Origin: Oerskovia jenensis
Lineage (GTDB): Bacteria > Actinomycetota > Actinomycetes > Actinomycetales > Cellulomonadaceae
NCBI RefSeq assembly: GCF_016907235.1
Contig: NZ_JAFBBO010000001.1
Location: 1,674,001 to 1,738,000 of the forward strand
Length of the DNA stretch: 64,000 nucleotides
Direction of reading: 5' to 3'
A program made the position numbers and the translations under genes. Shown one piece after another: positions 14,707 to 24,210 of the stretch. The notes below the pieces were generated by a model. It had not been told where the DNA came from. It did not search any database and worked only from the letters and a program-made list of their open reading frames with translations. The stretch's first letter is position 1, and each line of letters opens with the position of its first letter.

Positions 14707-17274
14707 TCACTCCGCGCCGGCCTGCAGCTCGCCGGTCGGCGGGAGGTCGGCCGTCGAGATGCCCGCAGGAGCGTTGAGCGCTGCGGTCGCGGCGACGCTC
14801 ACCGGGCCACGCTCGTGGTCGTCCTTGGAGACGCCACGGAACGTGAACTCGCCCAGCAGGCCCTCGCCCTCGGCGTCGACCAGGACGATCTGACCGGCCT
14901 TGAGCTCGCCGAACAGGATCTTCTCGGACAGCACGTCCTCGATGTCGCGCTGGATCGCGCGACGCAGCGGACGAGCACCCAGGACCGGGTCGTAGCCCTT
15001 CTCGGCCAGCAGTGCCTTCGCGGCGGTCGTGAGCTCGATGCCCATGTCCTTGTCGCGCAGGCGCTTGTCGAGCTTGGCGATCATCAGGTCGACGATCTGG
15101 ACGATCTCCGACTGCGAGAGCTGCGGGAAGACCACCACGTCGTCGACGCGGTTGAGGAACTCGGGGCGGAAGTGCTGCTTCAGCTCGTCGTTGACCTTGG
15201 CCTTCATGCGGTCGTAGCTCGTCACGAGGTCGCCACCGGCGTTGAAGCCGGTCTGCAGACCCTTGGCGATGTCCCGCGTACCGAGGTTCGTGGTCATGAT
15301 GATCACGGTGTTCTTGAAGTCCACCACGCGGCCCTGCGAGTCGGTCAGGCGACCGTCCTCGAGGATCTGCAGGAGCGAGTTGAAGATGTCGGCGTGCGCC
15401 TTCTCCACCTCGTCGAACAGGACCACGGAGAACGGACGGCGACGGACCTTCTCCGTCAGCTGGCCACCCTCGTCGTAACCGACGTAGCCGGGAGGCGAAC
15501 CGAAGAGACGCGAGACCGTGTGCTTCTCCGAGAACTCCGACATGTCGAGCTGGATGAGCGCTTCCTCGTCCCCGAAGAGGAACTCGGCGAGCGCCTTGGC
15601 CAACTCGGTCTTACCGACACCCGTGGGGCCGGCGAAGATGAACGAGCCACCGGGACGCTTGGGGTCCTTGAGGCCGGCACGCGTGCGGCGGATCGCCTGG
15701 GAGAGCGCCTTGATGGCCGTCTCCTGGCCGACGACGCGCTTGTGCAGCTCGTCCTCCATCTTCAGCAGGCGCGAGGACTCCTGCTCGGTGAGCTTGAGCA
15801 CCGGGATGCCGGTCGACATCGCGAGCACCTCGGCGATCAGGTCCTCGTCCACCTCGGCAACCGTGTCCAGGTCTCCGGCCTTCCAGGCCTTCTCCTTGTC
15901 CGCGCGCTGCTGCGTGAGCTGCTTCTCGGTGTCGCGCAGACGCGCGGCCTTCTCGAAGTCCTGCTCGTCGATCGCGGACTCCTTGTCGCGACGTGCCTCG
16001 GCGATCTGCTCGTCGAGCTCCTTGAGCTCCGGCGGGGCGGTCATGCGACGGATGCGCAGGCGCGCACCGGCCTCGTCGACCAGGTCGATCGCCTTGTCCG
16101 GCAGGTACCGGTCGTTGATGTACCGGTCGGCCAACGTCGCGGCGGCGACCAGGGCGGCGTCCGTGATGGACACGCGGTGGTGCGCCTCGTAGCGGTCACG
16201 CAGACCCTTGAGGATCTCGATCGCGTGCGGCAGGCTCGGCTCCGAGACGAGGATCGGCTGGAAACGACGCTCCAGGGCCGGGTCCTTCTCGATGTGCTTG
16301 CGGTACTCGTCGAGCGTGGTCGCTCCGATGGTCTGGAGCTCACCACGGGCCAGCATCGGCTTGAGGATGCTCGCCGCGTCGATCGCGCCCTCGGCGGCGC
16401 CCGCACCGACGAGCGTGTGGATCTCGTCGATGAACAGGATGATGTCGCCGCGCGTGCGGATCTCCTTGAGGACCTTCTTCAGGCGCTCCTCGAAGTCACC
16501 GCGGTAGCGGGACCCGGCGACCAGCGCGCCCAGGTCCAGCGTGTAGAGCTGCTTGTCCTTGAGCGTCTCCGGCACGTCGCCGCGGACGATGTCCTGGGCG
16601 AGCCCCTCGACGACGGCCGTCTTGCCGACGCCCGGCTCACCGATCAGCACCGGGTTGTTCTTGGTGCGGCGAGACAGGACCTGCATGACGCGCTCGATCT
16701 CCGAGGTGCGTCCGATGACGGGGTCGAGCTTGCCCTCGCGTGCGGCCTGCGTGAGGTTGCGGCCGAACTGGTCGAGCACGGCCGAGCCGGAAGGCTGGCC
16801 CTCGGCAGGGCCGCCCGCAGCGACGGGCTCCTTGCCCTGGTACCCGGACAGCAGCTGGATGACCTGCTGGCGCACGCGGTTGAGGTCGGCGCCCATCTTC
16901 GTCAGGACCTGGGCTGCGACGCCCTCTCCCTCACGGATGAGCCCGAGCAGGATGTGCTCGGTGCCGATGTAGTTGTGGCCGAGCTGAAGGGCCTCGCGGA
17001 GCGAGAGCTCCAGGACCTTCTTGGCGCGCGGCGTGAACGGGATGTGCCCGCTGGGGGCCTGCTGGCCCTCGCCGATGATCTCGGTGACCTGCGAGCGCAC
17101 ACCGTCGAGGGAGATGTTCAGGGACTCCAGCGCCTTGGCTGCGACTCCCTCTCCCTCGTGGATGAGGCCGAGCAGGATGTGCTCGGTGCCGATGTAGTTG
17201 TGGTTGAGCATCCGTGCCTCTTCTTGGGCAAGGACGACGACCCGACGGGCTCGGTCGGTAAATCTCTCGAACAT
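14707..17274 (-). CDS. clpC: ATP-dependent Clp protease ATP-binding subunit ClpC
   Basis: 855 residues, close to the usual size (about 845). Two Clp_N repeats ([20 protein letters not shown] and [13 protein letters not shown], the latter found twice, about 1-145); AAA+ domain 1 with Walker [10 protein letters not shown] at 212-220; a UVR-type coiled middle segment ([27 protein letters not shown]) that separates ClpC from ClpB; AAA+ domain 2 with GPTGVGKTE around residue 550; and an acidic C-terminal tail. It unfolds proteins and feeds them to ClpP. The ATG at 17274 has GAGGAG upstream. Monocistronic, with a strong terminator and a ClgR-like site about 110 bases upstream. Confidence 0.97.
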   Translation of the reverse strand: MFERFTDRARRVVVLAQEEARMLNHNYIGTEHILLGLIHEGEGVAAKALESLNISLDGVRSQVTEIIGEGQQAPSGHIPFTPRAKKVLELSLREALQLGHNYIGTEHILLGLIREGEGVAAQVLTKMGADLNRVRQQVIQLLSGYQGKEPVAAGGPAEGQPSGSAVLDQFGRNLTQAAREGKLDPVIGRTSEIERVMQVLSRRTKNNPVLIGEPGVGKTAVVEGLAQDIVRGDVPETLKDKQLYTLDLGALVAGSRYRGDFEERLKKVLKEIRTRGDIILFIDEIHTLVGAGAAEGAIDAASILKPMLARGELQTIGATTLDEYRKHIEKDPALERRFQPILVSEPSLPHAIEILKGLRDRYEAHHRVSITDAALVAAATLADRYINDRYLPDKAIDLVDEAGARLRIRRMTAPPELKELDEQIAEARRDKESAIDEQDFEKAARLRDTEKQLTQQRADKEKAWKAGDLDTVAEVDEDLIAEVLAMSTGIPVLKLTEQESSRLLKMEDELHKRVVGQETAIKALSQAIRRTRAGLKDPKRPGGSFIFAGPTGVGKTELAKALAEFLFGDEEALIQLDMSEFSEKHTVSRLFGSPPGYVGYDEGGQLTEKVRRRPFSVVLFDEVEKAHADIFNSLLQILEDGRLTDSQGRVVDFKNTVIIMTTNLGTRDIAKGLQTGFNAGGDLVTSYDRMKAKVNDELKQHFRPEFLNRVDDVVVFPQLSQSEIVQIVDLMIAKLDKRLRDKDMGIELTTAAKALLAEKGYDPVLGARPLRRAIQRDIEDVLSEKILFGELKAGQIVLVDAEGEGLLGEFTFRGVSKDDHERGPVSVAATAALNAPAGISTADLPPTGELQAGAE

Positions 17275-17381
17275 GTGCTGCTCCTCACGAGCGGCGTACA
17301 CCCGCACCGGTGGTGCTCAGGCCTGACCGCAACGACTCTATCCGGGACCAACGGGGCCGACCCCACGGATATGCCCTTGTT

Positions 17382-17392
17382 CGCCAGGGGCG
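17382..17392. promoter_or_regulatory. possible ClgR operator upstream of clpC
   Basis: CGC-CAGGG-GCG within TGTTCGCCAGGGGCGTGA, matching the core CGC-N5-GCG of ClgR, the activator of clp genes in actinobacteria. It lies about 110 bases before the clpC start. The core is short and common at this GC content, so position is the main support. Confidence 0.45.
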
Positions 17393-17504
17393 TGACGAGG
17401 GGCTCGCTCCGTGACCTTCGGCAGGACCGCGACCGGTGCCCGGAGGCTGTCCGTTCCGCCCGTCGGTGCCCGTTAGGCGAGGTGGGGATGCCCGGAACGC
17501 GAGG

Positions 17505-18425
17505 TCAGACGACGGCCGCCACCCCCGCGACCACCCCGACGGCGGTCGACCCGGCCGCCCCGGCCGCCTCGGACGTCGCCGGCAGCGCGAGCGCCACGAC
17601 CGTGACCAGGACGCTCGCCGCGACCTCGCCCAGCCCGAACTGCAGGGGCGTCGCCGCGGTGCGCGGGACCCACACCGCCCGCGCCGCGAGCCCGGCGAAC
17701 AGCACGGCCGCAGGCCACCCGGCGAGCCCGGCCGCCGCGAGGGCAACGGGCACGACCACGCCCGCCGCCAGGTGGTAGACGACCGACGCGACGAGGTAGG
17801 ACCGCTCACCCCGTTCCCGGATCAGCGTCTTGACGTAGAGGATCGTGCCCGCGAAGTAGGCCAGCACGAGCGTGAACAGGGCCCATACCTGGGGCCACCC
17901 GATCCCCGCGACGCCCGTGACGCCGTCGGGCAGGGAGAGGCCCGGCCACGGGCCCGGTGCGGGGCCCACCCCCGCCGCGAACGCGACGGGCAGCATGAGG
18001 CACGCCGCGAGGACCGTCGCCCCGTCGTTGAGCAGCGAGCGCTCGCTGCGCCGGTACGAGCTCCACAGGCTCACCGCGACGAGCGGGAGGAAGAGCGGCA
18101 CCCAGGCGAGGAGGTCGGGGCGCAGGAGCAGGACCGCGACGGCTGGGACGACCGTCGCGATCCCGTACGCCCGCACGGGCGGCCACCAGCGCGCCTTGAA
18201 GCGGGACTTCAACCACAGGCCGGTCGCGAAGAACGCGAAGTACCCGACGAACCACAGCACGGCTAGGGGCACGTGCACCCAGGCCGGGCCGCCGAGGAAG
18301 ACCCCGACCAGCAACGGCACGGCGAGCATCGCCCACGCGCCGTGCTGGTCGGGCACCCAGCCGGGGCCGCGGCGTCGTCGACGCCCCGTCGGACGCCGCT
18401 CAGGTCGCGTGCTCCCCTGGGTCAT
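17505..18425 (-). CDS. YwiC-like multi-spanning membrane protein
   Basis: 306 residues with about eight to nine hydrophobic segments after a strongly basic N-terminus (RPTGRRRRRGPGWVPDQHGAWAMLAVPLLVG). The WVPDQHGAWAML opening and the AYFAGTILYVKTLIRERG loop are typical of the YwiC-like family, which has no assigned function. ATG 18425 is chosen because the protein then begins directly with the basic tail; ribosome-binding support is weak, and a longer frame to 18563 is not believable as protein. It lies upstream of clpC on the same strand with a 230-base gap, so it is probably a separate unit. Confidence 0.8.
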   Translation of the reverse strand: MTQGSTRPERRPTGRRRRRGPGWVPDQHGAWAMLAVPLLVGVFLGGPAWVHVPLAVLWFVGYFAFFATGLWLKSRFKARWWPPVRAYGIATVVPAVAVLLLRPDLLAWVPLFLPLVAVSLWSSYRRSERSLLNDGATVLAACLMLPVAFAAGVGPAPGPWPGLSLPDGVTGVAGIGWPQVWALFTLVLAYFAGTILYVKTLIRERGERSYLVASVVYHLAAGVVVPVALAAAGLAGWPAAVLFAGLAARAVWVPRTAATPLQFGLGEVAASVLVTVVALALPATSEAAGAAGSTAVGVVAGVAAVV

Positions 18426-18609
18426 GCCCCGAGGTTGGCACGCGTCGTCGCAGACCACGGCGCCGTCCCGGCGGGCGGACCGGACGTTCCGCCGACCGGA
18501 CTCACCCGCTCCCCGACGTGCGCGACCGGCGCGCCGCCAGCATCGTTGACCACAGGGCGCCACAGGGGCAGTCTCGACGCAGGGGCATCAGACGGTCCGA
18601 GGGAGGACG

Positions 18610-19236
18610 ATGCACAAGCCGGACGAACCAGCAGGCGCTCACGAGTCGTGGGAGCAGATCGTCGCGCGCTTCGCCCGCTTCAGCGGCGTGGTCGGTGAGA
18701 TCGCGGACCCCCTCACGTGGGGCCTGGACCTCGAGGAGGAGACCGTCACCGGGACGGGTGGCGACGACCGCGACCCGACCGAGGAGCGCTTCCTGCGGGC
18801 GTACGTGTCGTTCGTCGGGGAGGCGGTCGACGTCGAGACCCTGCGCCTGGGGACCGACGACCCCCAGCAGATCGAGGACATCGTGCGCGCCGCGCTCAGC
18901 GGTGCCCTCGCCGCGCCCCTGCACAACGACGCCCCCGAGGGCACCGAAGGGCCGACGGGCGCGGACTTCGCCGACGCCTACCAGGACTACCGGTCCGCGA
19001 TGCGGGCCATCGTCGAGGAGGTCGACCAGGCGCCCCTCCAGCACACCGCCTTCGTGGTCGACGACGTCTCGCACCCGTGCGTCCGGGTCACGGTCCGGGC
19101 CACGGTCGCGGTGTACGTACCGCTCGCCGACCGGGCCGTGATCGTGTCCGGTCCCTCGGACCTCGTGGACCGCGTGGACATCGCCACGGCCCCCATCCGC
19201 AACCTCCTGCACGGTGACGACGGTCCGCGGTTCTGA
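18610..19236 (+). CDS. conserved-looking acidic protein of unknown function
   Basis: 208 residues, acidic and soluble, no signal peptide, no membrane segment, no motif I recognise. The middle (DFADAYQDYRSAMRAIVEEVDQAP) looks helical and the C-terminal 60 residues (VRVTVRATVAVYVPLADRAVIVSG) look like beta strands. Excellent ribosome-binding site (GAGGGAGGA) before ATG 18610 and uniform GC3 support a real gene. A weak GGGCCG-gctc-CGGCCC hairpin follows the stop near 19246. The universal stress gene starts about 150 bases downstream. Confidence 0.8.
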   Translation: MHKPDEPAGAHESWEQIVARFARFSGVVGEIADPLTWGLDLEEETVTGTGGDDRDPTEERFLRAYVSFVGEAVDVETLRLGTDDPQQIEDIVRAALSGALAAPLHNDAPEGTEGPTGADFADAYQDYRSAMRAIVEEVDQAPLQHTAFVVDDVSHPCVRVTVRATVAVYVPLADRAVIVSGPSDLVDRVDIATAPIRNLLHGDDGPRF

Positions 19237-19389
19237 CCTTCGGGCCGGCTCCGGCCCTTGCTGACGGCCCCTCGTGACCAAGCAGACACGCCCAGGCGTG
19301 ACGTGGTCCCCGGGAACGGCCAAGATGGGTGGTGCGGACGGTGCGCAGGAGCACTGGACGGTCGTCGAGCGAGAGAGCAGGTGACGTCG

Positions 19390-20328
19390 ATGAGTGACGT
19401 GGTCGTCGGTGTGGACGGATCGGTCCGGTCCCAGGAAGCCCTCGACTGGGCTCTCGTCGAAGCGGGTTCGCGAGGTGTGCCGCTCACGGCGGTCCTCGCC
19501 TGGGAGCCCTCCTGGACGGACGGCCCGCGCGCTTCCGAACCGGCCGACTTCAGCCACCTCGCGGACCTCAAGCAGGATCAGGTGCTGACCCTCCTGGACG
19601 AGGCACGACACCGGACCGGGGTCGACGTCGTGACCCACGCCGAGCAGGTCCAGGGCTCGGCGGCCACCGCCCTGCTGGCCCGCGCGGAGCACGCGCAGAT
19701 GCTCGTCGTCGGGAGCCGCGGGCTCGGGCGGTTCGGCCGGCTGGTGCTCGGGTCGGTGTCGTCGGCCGTGGTGCAGGGCGCGACGCAGGTTCCCGTGACG
19801 GTCGTGCGGTCCGTCGGCGAGGGCACCTCCGACGACGGCACCGGGGCCTCGGCGGCCGACGGGCCCCCGCGCGTCGTCGTGGGAGTCGACGGGTCGAGGA
19901 CCTCGGTCGACGCGCTGCGCCACGGGCTCGAGGTCGCCCGCCGGACGGGCGCGGTCCTCGAGGCGGTGTTCTGCTGGCAGATCGTCACGCTGGCCCCGCT
20001 GCCCGACTCGTGGGGCTGGACGCCACCCATCGACGACTACGAGAAGTTCGCGGGCGAGCAGCTCGACCGGGCTCTCGAGGCGGCGGGCGTGGACCTGCCC
20101 GACGAGCAGGTGCGGCGCAGCGTCGTGCACGCCCACCCCGCGAAGGGGCTCATCGAGGCGTCGGAGGGCGCGGACCGCCTGGTCGTCGGCAACCGAGGGA
20201 CGGGAGGGTTCGACCGCCTCCTCCTGGGCTCGGTGAGCCGCCAGGCCGTCGAGTACGCGACGTGCCCCGTGACCGTGGTCCGTCGCCAGGCCGACCAGCC
20301 CGGTAGCGACCAGCCCGGTACCGACTAA
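19390..20328 (+). CDS. tandem-domain universal stress protein
   Basis: 312 residues with two Usp domains. Domain 1 (about 1-145) starts VVVGVDGSVRSQEALDWAL and ends with the nucleotide-binding LVVGSRGLGRFGRLVLGSVS. Domain 2 (about 158-300) starts VVVGVDGSRTSVDALRHGL and ends LVVGNRGTGGFDRLLLGSVS. Both carry the G-2x-G-9x-G(S/T) pattern of ATP-binding Usp proteins. They help actinobacteria survive starvation or hypoxia, but the exact task is unknown. ATG 19390 is used; a GTG three codons earlier (19381) is possible. The C-terminal DQPGSDQPGTD is a short internal repeat. It ends 11 bases before the convergent sigma gene. Confidence 0.92.
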   Translation: MSDVVVGVDGSVRSQEALDWALVEAGSRGVPLTAVLAWEPSWTDGPRASEPADFSHLADLKQDQVLTLLDEARHRTGVDVVTHAEQVQGSAATALLARAEHAQMLVVGSRGLGRFGRLVLGSVSSAVVQGATQVPVTVVRSVGEGTSDDGTGASAADGPPRVVVGVDGSRTSVDALRHGLEVARRTGAVLEAVFCWQIVTLAPLPDSWGWTPPIDDYEKFAGEQLDRALEAAGVDLPDEQVRRSVVHAHPAKGLIEASEGADRLVVGNRGTGGFDRLLLGSVSRQAVEYATCPVTVVRRQADQPGSDQPGTD

Positions 20329-20339
20329 CTCAGTACCGA

Positions 20340-22349
20340 CTAGCTCGGCGGCTGGCCGATCGTGAACGACGAGCTCACGATCGGCCCGGCCGCACCGGTC
20401 GCCCGGTCGACGTAGCGCAGCCCGAGCGTGTGCTGCCCCGGCGCGAGCCCCGAGGCGACCAGGTCGATCGGCTTGCCCGTCATCGGGTGCGGGTTGCCCG
20501 TCGACCGACCGTCGAGGAACGCCTCGGTCGTGAGCCCCGCACGCCCGTCGATCCGTACCGTGATCGACGGCGCCCAGGCGACGACCCCACCGTCGACAGG
20601 GGCGAGGATCGACGGCAGCAGGAACGTGAACGGCCCGGGGACGCTCGTCGCCTCCGACGTCGTCCCGTTGCGCTCCTGCGTCACGGTGAGCGTCTCCCAG
20701 ACGCTCGTGCTGCCCGACGGCGTCGCTCGCCACGTGCCGTCGGGTGCGACGTCCGCGCTGGCGACGACCGCGGAAGCACCCTGGCCGCCCGCGGTCACGG
20801 TGACCGTGGCCCCGGGCTCACCGGTGCCCGACAGCTCGGGCAGGTAGACCAGCTCTCCCGCGGGCGGGGCGACCACCGTGGGCGGTGCCAGCTCCGGGTC
20901 CACGGGCGGGTCGACGGGCGGCGCGGGGTCGACCGGCGTCGGGTCGACGGGCGGTGCGGGGTCCACCGGGGTCGGGTCGACGGGGGCCGAGTCGACAGGC
21001 GGGTCGACGGGCACGGTCGGCTGGACCGGCGTAGCCGACGACGACGCCGGTGCCGCGAAGGTCTGAGCCGACGGCCCCGCACCGACGCTCCGTCCCGTGT
21101 CGGCCTCTCCCGCCGAGCGGGCGGGCGCCTCGTCCGGGCCGACCGCATCCGGGACCGTCGTGGGATCGGTCGGGTCCGTCCCCGGGACGAGGGCGATCCC
21201 CTCGGCCGGCGGGGCCTGGGACGCCCCGTCGGCCGAGGTCTGCGAGCCCGACCCGGACTGCTCCGCCACGACCGGCTGAGCGCTGTCCCACGGCTGCGCG
21301 ACCGCCACCGCACCGACGGCGACGGCGACCCCCGCGGTGACGAGCGCGAGGATCGCACCGCCCGAGAACCCGGAGGTCGTGGCCGCGGCCGCACCCGCCG
21401 AGGCAGCACCGGCCGAAGCACCGGCACCTGCACCGGCGGACGAACCGCCCGCACCGCCACCGGTCCCGGCACCCGCTCCGGCGCCTTCGGCGCCGGTCCC
21501 GCCGAGGACGACCTCCGCCGTCGGGTCGATGAAGACTCCCTTGGCCGGCACGAGGCCCGCTCCCCCGAGCGCGGCCGAGGTGCCCCCCAGGACTGCTGGG
21601 ACACCCAGCACGAGCGGGACGAGCAGCAGGCCGAGACGCGAGGCGACCTGGTCGACCTCGTCGACCAGGATCGAGCACGACAAGCACCCCGTGAGGTGCT
21701 CCTCGAAACGGTCCTTGTTCCGTGCGCTCAAGGCGCCACGGTTGTAGTCGCCCATCTGCTCCGCGGCCCACCGGCACTCGTCGGGCACGGCGGCCATGTT
21801 GACGTGAGCCTGCAACCAGGAACGCCGCAGACCCTCGCGAGCGCGGTACGCGAGGGCGGAGACGGACCCCGCGCTCAGGCCGAGCAGCGGGGCGACCTCC
21901 CGAGCGTCCATGCCCTCGACCTCGGTGTACCAGAGCACGGCCTGCCAGCGCGCCGGCAACGCCTTGAACGCCGTGACCGTGACCGAGCCCTCGACCACGA
22001 CGTCCGCCATGTCCACGGGGTCGACGACCTCGGGCACCTGATCGACCACGAGCGGGTCCGGCGCGTGCGACCACGTGATCGCGACGCTGCGCACCGTCTG
22101 GTAGAGGTACGGACGGAACGGCCCCGTCGGCCCGTTGCCCGCCTGGATAGCACGCAGGATGCGCAGGAACGACTCCTGGACCAGGTCGTCCGGGTCGAAC
22201 GACGACGTGACGCGGCGGGCCGCACCGCGCCCCGCCCCGGAGTGCCTGCTCCACAGCACCGCGTACGCGTCCTGCGAGCCCCCTCGCACGGCGTCGACCA
22301 GCTCCTCGTCGGCCAGGGCCTGGAGGTCGGTCTCGCTCGTCGTCGACAT
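20340..22349 (-). CDS. ECF-type sigma factor fused to zinc-finger anti-sigma-like, membrane and outside domains
   Basis: 669 residues. Residues 15-95 are sigma region 2 (FDPDDLVQESFLRILRAIQ, FRPYLYQTVRSVAITW) and 125-180 region 4 (ALPARWQAVLWYTEVEGMDAREVAPLLGLS). Then comes a ZAS-type zinc site, H218-x3-C222-x2-C225 (EEHLTGCLSC), normally on a separate anti-sigma protein. A hydrophobic stretch at 240-262, a Gly/Ala linker, and a clear membrane helix at 329-352 follow. Outside are a Pro-Val-Asp repeat stalk (445-490, PVDPTPVDPAPPVDP) and a 170-residue beta-rich domain. GGAAGG precedes the ATG. Large C-terminal extensions are known for some ECF groups (ECF52/53); group assignment is uncertain. 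Release from the membrane, perhaps by proteolysis, would be needed for action (inference). Confidence 0.85.
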   Translation of the reverse strand: MSTTSETDLQALADEELVDAVRGGSQDAYAVLWSRHSGAGRGAARRVTSSFDPDDLVQESFLRILRAIQAGNGPTGPFRPYLYQTVRSVAITWSHAPDPLVVDQVPEVVDPVDMADVVVEGSVTVTAFKALPARWQAVLWYTEVEGMDAREVAPLLGLSAGSVSALAYRAREGLRRSWLQAHVNMAAVPDECRWAAEQMGDYNRGALSARNKDRFEEHLTGCLSCSILVDEVDQVASRLGLLLVPLVLGVPAVLGGTSAALGGAGLVPAKGVFIDPTAEVVLGGTGAEGAGAGAGTGGGAGGSSAGAGAGASAGAASAGAAAATTSGFSGGAILALVTAGVAVAVGAVAVAQPWDSAQPVVAEQSGSGSQTSADGASQAPPAEGIALVPGTDPTDPTTVPDAVGPDEAPARSAGEADTGRSVGAGPSAQTFAAPASSSATPVQPTVPVDPPVDSAPVDPTPVDPAPPVDPTPVDPAPPVDPPVDPELAPPTVVAPPAGELVYLPELSGTGEPGATVTVTAGGQGASAVVASADVAPDGTWRATPSGSTSVWETLTVTQERNGTTSEATSVPGPFTFLLPSILAPVDGGVVAWAPSITVRIDGRAGLTTEAFLDGRSTGNPHPMTGKPIDLVASGLAPGQHTLGLRYVDRATGAAGPIVSSSFTIGQPPS

Positions 22350-22467
22350 GGGGTTCCTTCCGCGGCGCGCCCGGCGGTCGGGCGTGAAGCGCCTGTCAGG
22401 AGAAGAGACACGCCCCCGCGGCGATCATGACGCGAACGTGACGCGTCTCACGACCCCTGCCCGGCGG

Positions 22468-22594
22468 TGCGTCCGCACCACCGACCGGCACTCAATGCGT
22501 CCGCACCACCGACCGGCACTCAGTGCGTCCGCACCACCCACCAGCACTCAGTGCGTCCGCACCACCGACGGGCGTTCAGTGCGTCCGCACCACC
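22468..22594. repeat. 28-bp tandem repeat array
   Basis: TGCGTCCGCACCACC begins at 22468, 22496, 22524, 22552 and 22580, an exact 28-base period; copies differ by a few bases. Each unit contains the palindrome GTGCG-tc-CGCAC and, across the junction, GCACT-g-AGTGC. The last copy forms the end of the pentapeptide gene (codons for VVRTH plus stop), so the array may have grown from that gene's 3' end. It lies about 120-245 bases upstream of the sigma-fusion gene. Confidence 0.9.
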
Positions 22595-23196
22595 AGGCCC
22601 AGCGCCTCCACCACGACGAGCGCCTGCGCCGGGTCCACGACAGCCCCCTGCACCACACTGCTCAGCGGGTCGAGCGCGCTGAGGTCGCTGCCTCGCAGGT
22701 CCGTGCCCGTGAAGTCGGCCTTGTGCAGCCACGCCCCGGACAGGTCGAGGTCCCGCAGGACCGCTCCCTGGCAGCGGGCACCGGTCAGGTCCGCCTCGCG
22801 GAAGCGCGCACCCGTGATCGAGGAGCCACGCAGGTCCGCCCCGGGCAGGCCCACGAACGACCAGTTGCCTCCCACGATCTTCAGGAGGTCGAAGCTGCAC
22901 CCGGAGAACGTCGAGCCGACCGCCTTGCAGCGCGTGAACGTCGTGTCGAAGAACGAGCAGCGCGAGAAGGTGCAGTTCGCGAAGGCCGAGTCGGTGTGCG
23001 TCGACGCGTTGAACCGCACGTTGCGGAACGTGCACTCGGTGAACGTGGCGCCCGTCGTCGTGATCTCCGAGAAGTCGCAGTCGCCGAACGCGACGCGCTC
23101 GAACGTCTCGCCGTCGAGGTCCCGGCCGTACCAATCCTCACGGTCGACCGAGGAGTCGGTGAGCGGGGTGGGGGCTCCGTGCGCGCGATCGGCCAT
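22576..23196 (-). CDS. pentapeptide-repeat protein
   Basis: 206 residues made largely of A(D/N)LXX-type pentapeptide repeats: FSEIT/TTGATFTECTFRNVRF, then ADLRGSSITGARFREADLTGARC and ADFTGTDLRGSDLSAL. These fold into a square beta-helix; McbG/Qnr-type members protect DNA gyrase from quinolones or microcins, others have unknown roles. Similarity to a resistance protein is not shown. ATG 23196 gives a compact protein; ribosome-binding site weak. The C-terminal VVRTH is encoded by the first unit of the 28-bp tandem array. Confidence 0.88.
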   Translation of the reverse strand: MADRAHGAPTPLTDSSVDREDWYGRDLDGETFERVAFGDCDFSEITTTGATFTECTFRNVRFNASTHTDSAFANCTFSRCSFFDTTFTRCKAVGSTFSGCSFDLLKIVGGNWSFVGLPGADLRGSSITGARFREADLTGARCQGAVLRDLDLSGAWLHKADFTGTDLRGSDLSALDPLSSVVQGAVVDPAQALVVVEALGLVVRTH

Positions 23197-23246
23197 GAGG
23201 TCGACGGTAGCGGGGGCCACCGACGAACCACCGACCACGAGGTCGC

Positions 23247-23495
23247 CTACCGTCGGCCCCGACGGACCGCGTAGACGACGACGCACGCGCCCGCGAGGCC
23301 GACCATCCAGCCGCCCGTCCCGAGCGCCGGACCGGTCGTGCACAGCGCTTCGCCGCCGGACGGGTCCTCGACGCAGCGCTGCACCTGGACCGCGACGGCC
23401 AGGAAGGACACGACCGCGACCAGGAGGGCAAGGAGCAGCCAGCCCCAGCGGAGGCGGCGGGGGGCGTCGTCGGGCGGGTCGGGCACGTCAGGCAC
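23247..23495 (-). CDS. small two-helix membrane protein
   Basis: 82 residues from GTG 23495. Two hydrophobic segments (WGWLLLALLVAVVSFLAVAVQV, about 17-38, and GGWMVGLAGACVVVYAVRRGRR near the C-terminus) flank a loop with two cysteines (RCVEDPSGGEALC), which probably faces outside and could form a disulfide. No family recognised. It lies 50 bases upstream of the pentapeptide gene on the same strand and may be cotranscribed. The start is uncertain because no clear ribosome-binding site is seen. Confidence 0.6.
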   Translation of the reverse strand: MPDVPDPPDDAPRRLRWGWLLLALLVAVVSFLAVAVQVQRCVEDPSGGEALCTTGPALGTGGWMVGLAGACVVVYAVRRGRR

Positions 23496-23583
23496 TGTCC
23501 GAGGGTAGCGGGCGCCCCGACCCGGGCGAGAACGTGCCCCTTTTCCCTGGTGCCGTCAGGAGGCGACGTGGCACGCTCCCTGC

Positions 23584-24210
23584 ATGCCCACCCCCACCTC
23601 GGTCGAGCACCTCCTGGACGCCGAGCGCTCCGGCGCGCGACACAAGTACCTGACGTTCTGGGGCCACACCCCACGCCTCGACGGGCGACCCAGCGCCGCG
23701 TGCTTCAGCCAGTGGTGGCACTCCCCCTTCACGGTCGACGGCTTCACGTACCCGACCTCTGAGCACTGGATGATGGCGGGCAAGGCGCGACTCTTCGGCG
23801 ACGAGACGGCGCTGGCCCAGGTGCTGGCTGCGGCGAGCCCGGGGGCGGCGAAGGCCGTCGGCCGGTCCGTCCAGGGCTTCGACGGCGCGGTCTGGGAGGC
23901 CGCGCGCTTCGAGCTCGTCGTCCAGGGCAACGTCCACAAGTTCTCCGCCCACCCCGACCTCGGCGCCTTCCTCGTCGGGACGGGCGACCGGGTTCTCGTC
24001 GAGGCCAGCCCGCGCGACCGGGTCTGGGGCATCGGACTGGTCGCGGGCGACGAACGGGCACTGCGGCCCGGGACGTGGCAGGGACTGAACCTGCTGGGCT
24101 TCGCGCTCATGGTCGCGCGGGACCGCCTCCGTGACCAGGAGCCCGGCGCGACGGCGCTCAGTGCGTGCGCGGCGGGACCTGCACCCGGTCGAGGTCCTCG
24201 GCGACCGTGA
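23584..24210 (+). CDS. NADAR family protein (YbiA-like)
   Basis: 208 residues. The NADAR core is clear: [10 protein letters not shown] at the start, [30 protein letters not shown] (about 42-71), and VWGIGLV with [14 protein letters not shown] near the C-terminus. NADAR enzymes cleave N-glycosidic bonds in ADP-ribose and riboflavin intermediates (YbiA) or remove ADP-ribose from nucleic acid. No toxin-type partner gene is adjacent, so a metabolic repair role is as likely as defence. The last 53 bases overlap the end of the convergent rnz gene. Confidence 0.88.
   Translation: MPTPTSVEHLLDAERSGARHKYLTFWGHTPRLDGRPSAACFSQWWHSPFTVDGFTYPTSEHWMMAGKARLFGDETALAQVLAAASPGAAKAVGRSVQGFDGAVWEAARFELVVQGNVHKFSAHPDLGAFLVGTGDRVLVEASPRDRVWGIGLVAGDERALRPGTWQGLNLLGFALMVARDRLRDQEPGATALSACAAGPAPGRGPRRP

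Noticed and set aside
22468-22594. Tandem 28-base repeats as a CRISPR array
   Set aside because: Units are contiguous with no unique spacers and no cas genes are nearby; it is a minisatellite-like array.
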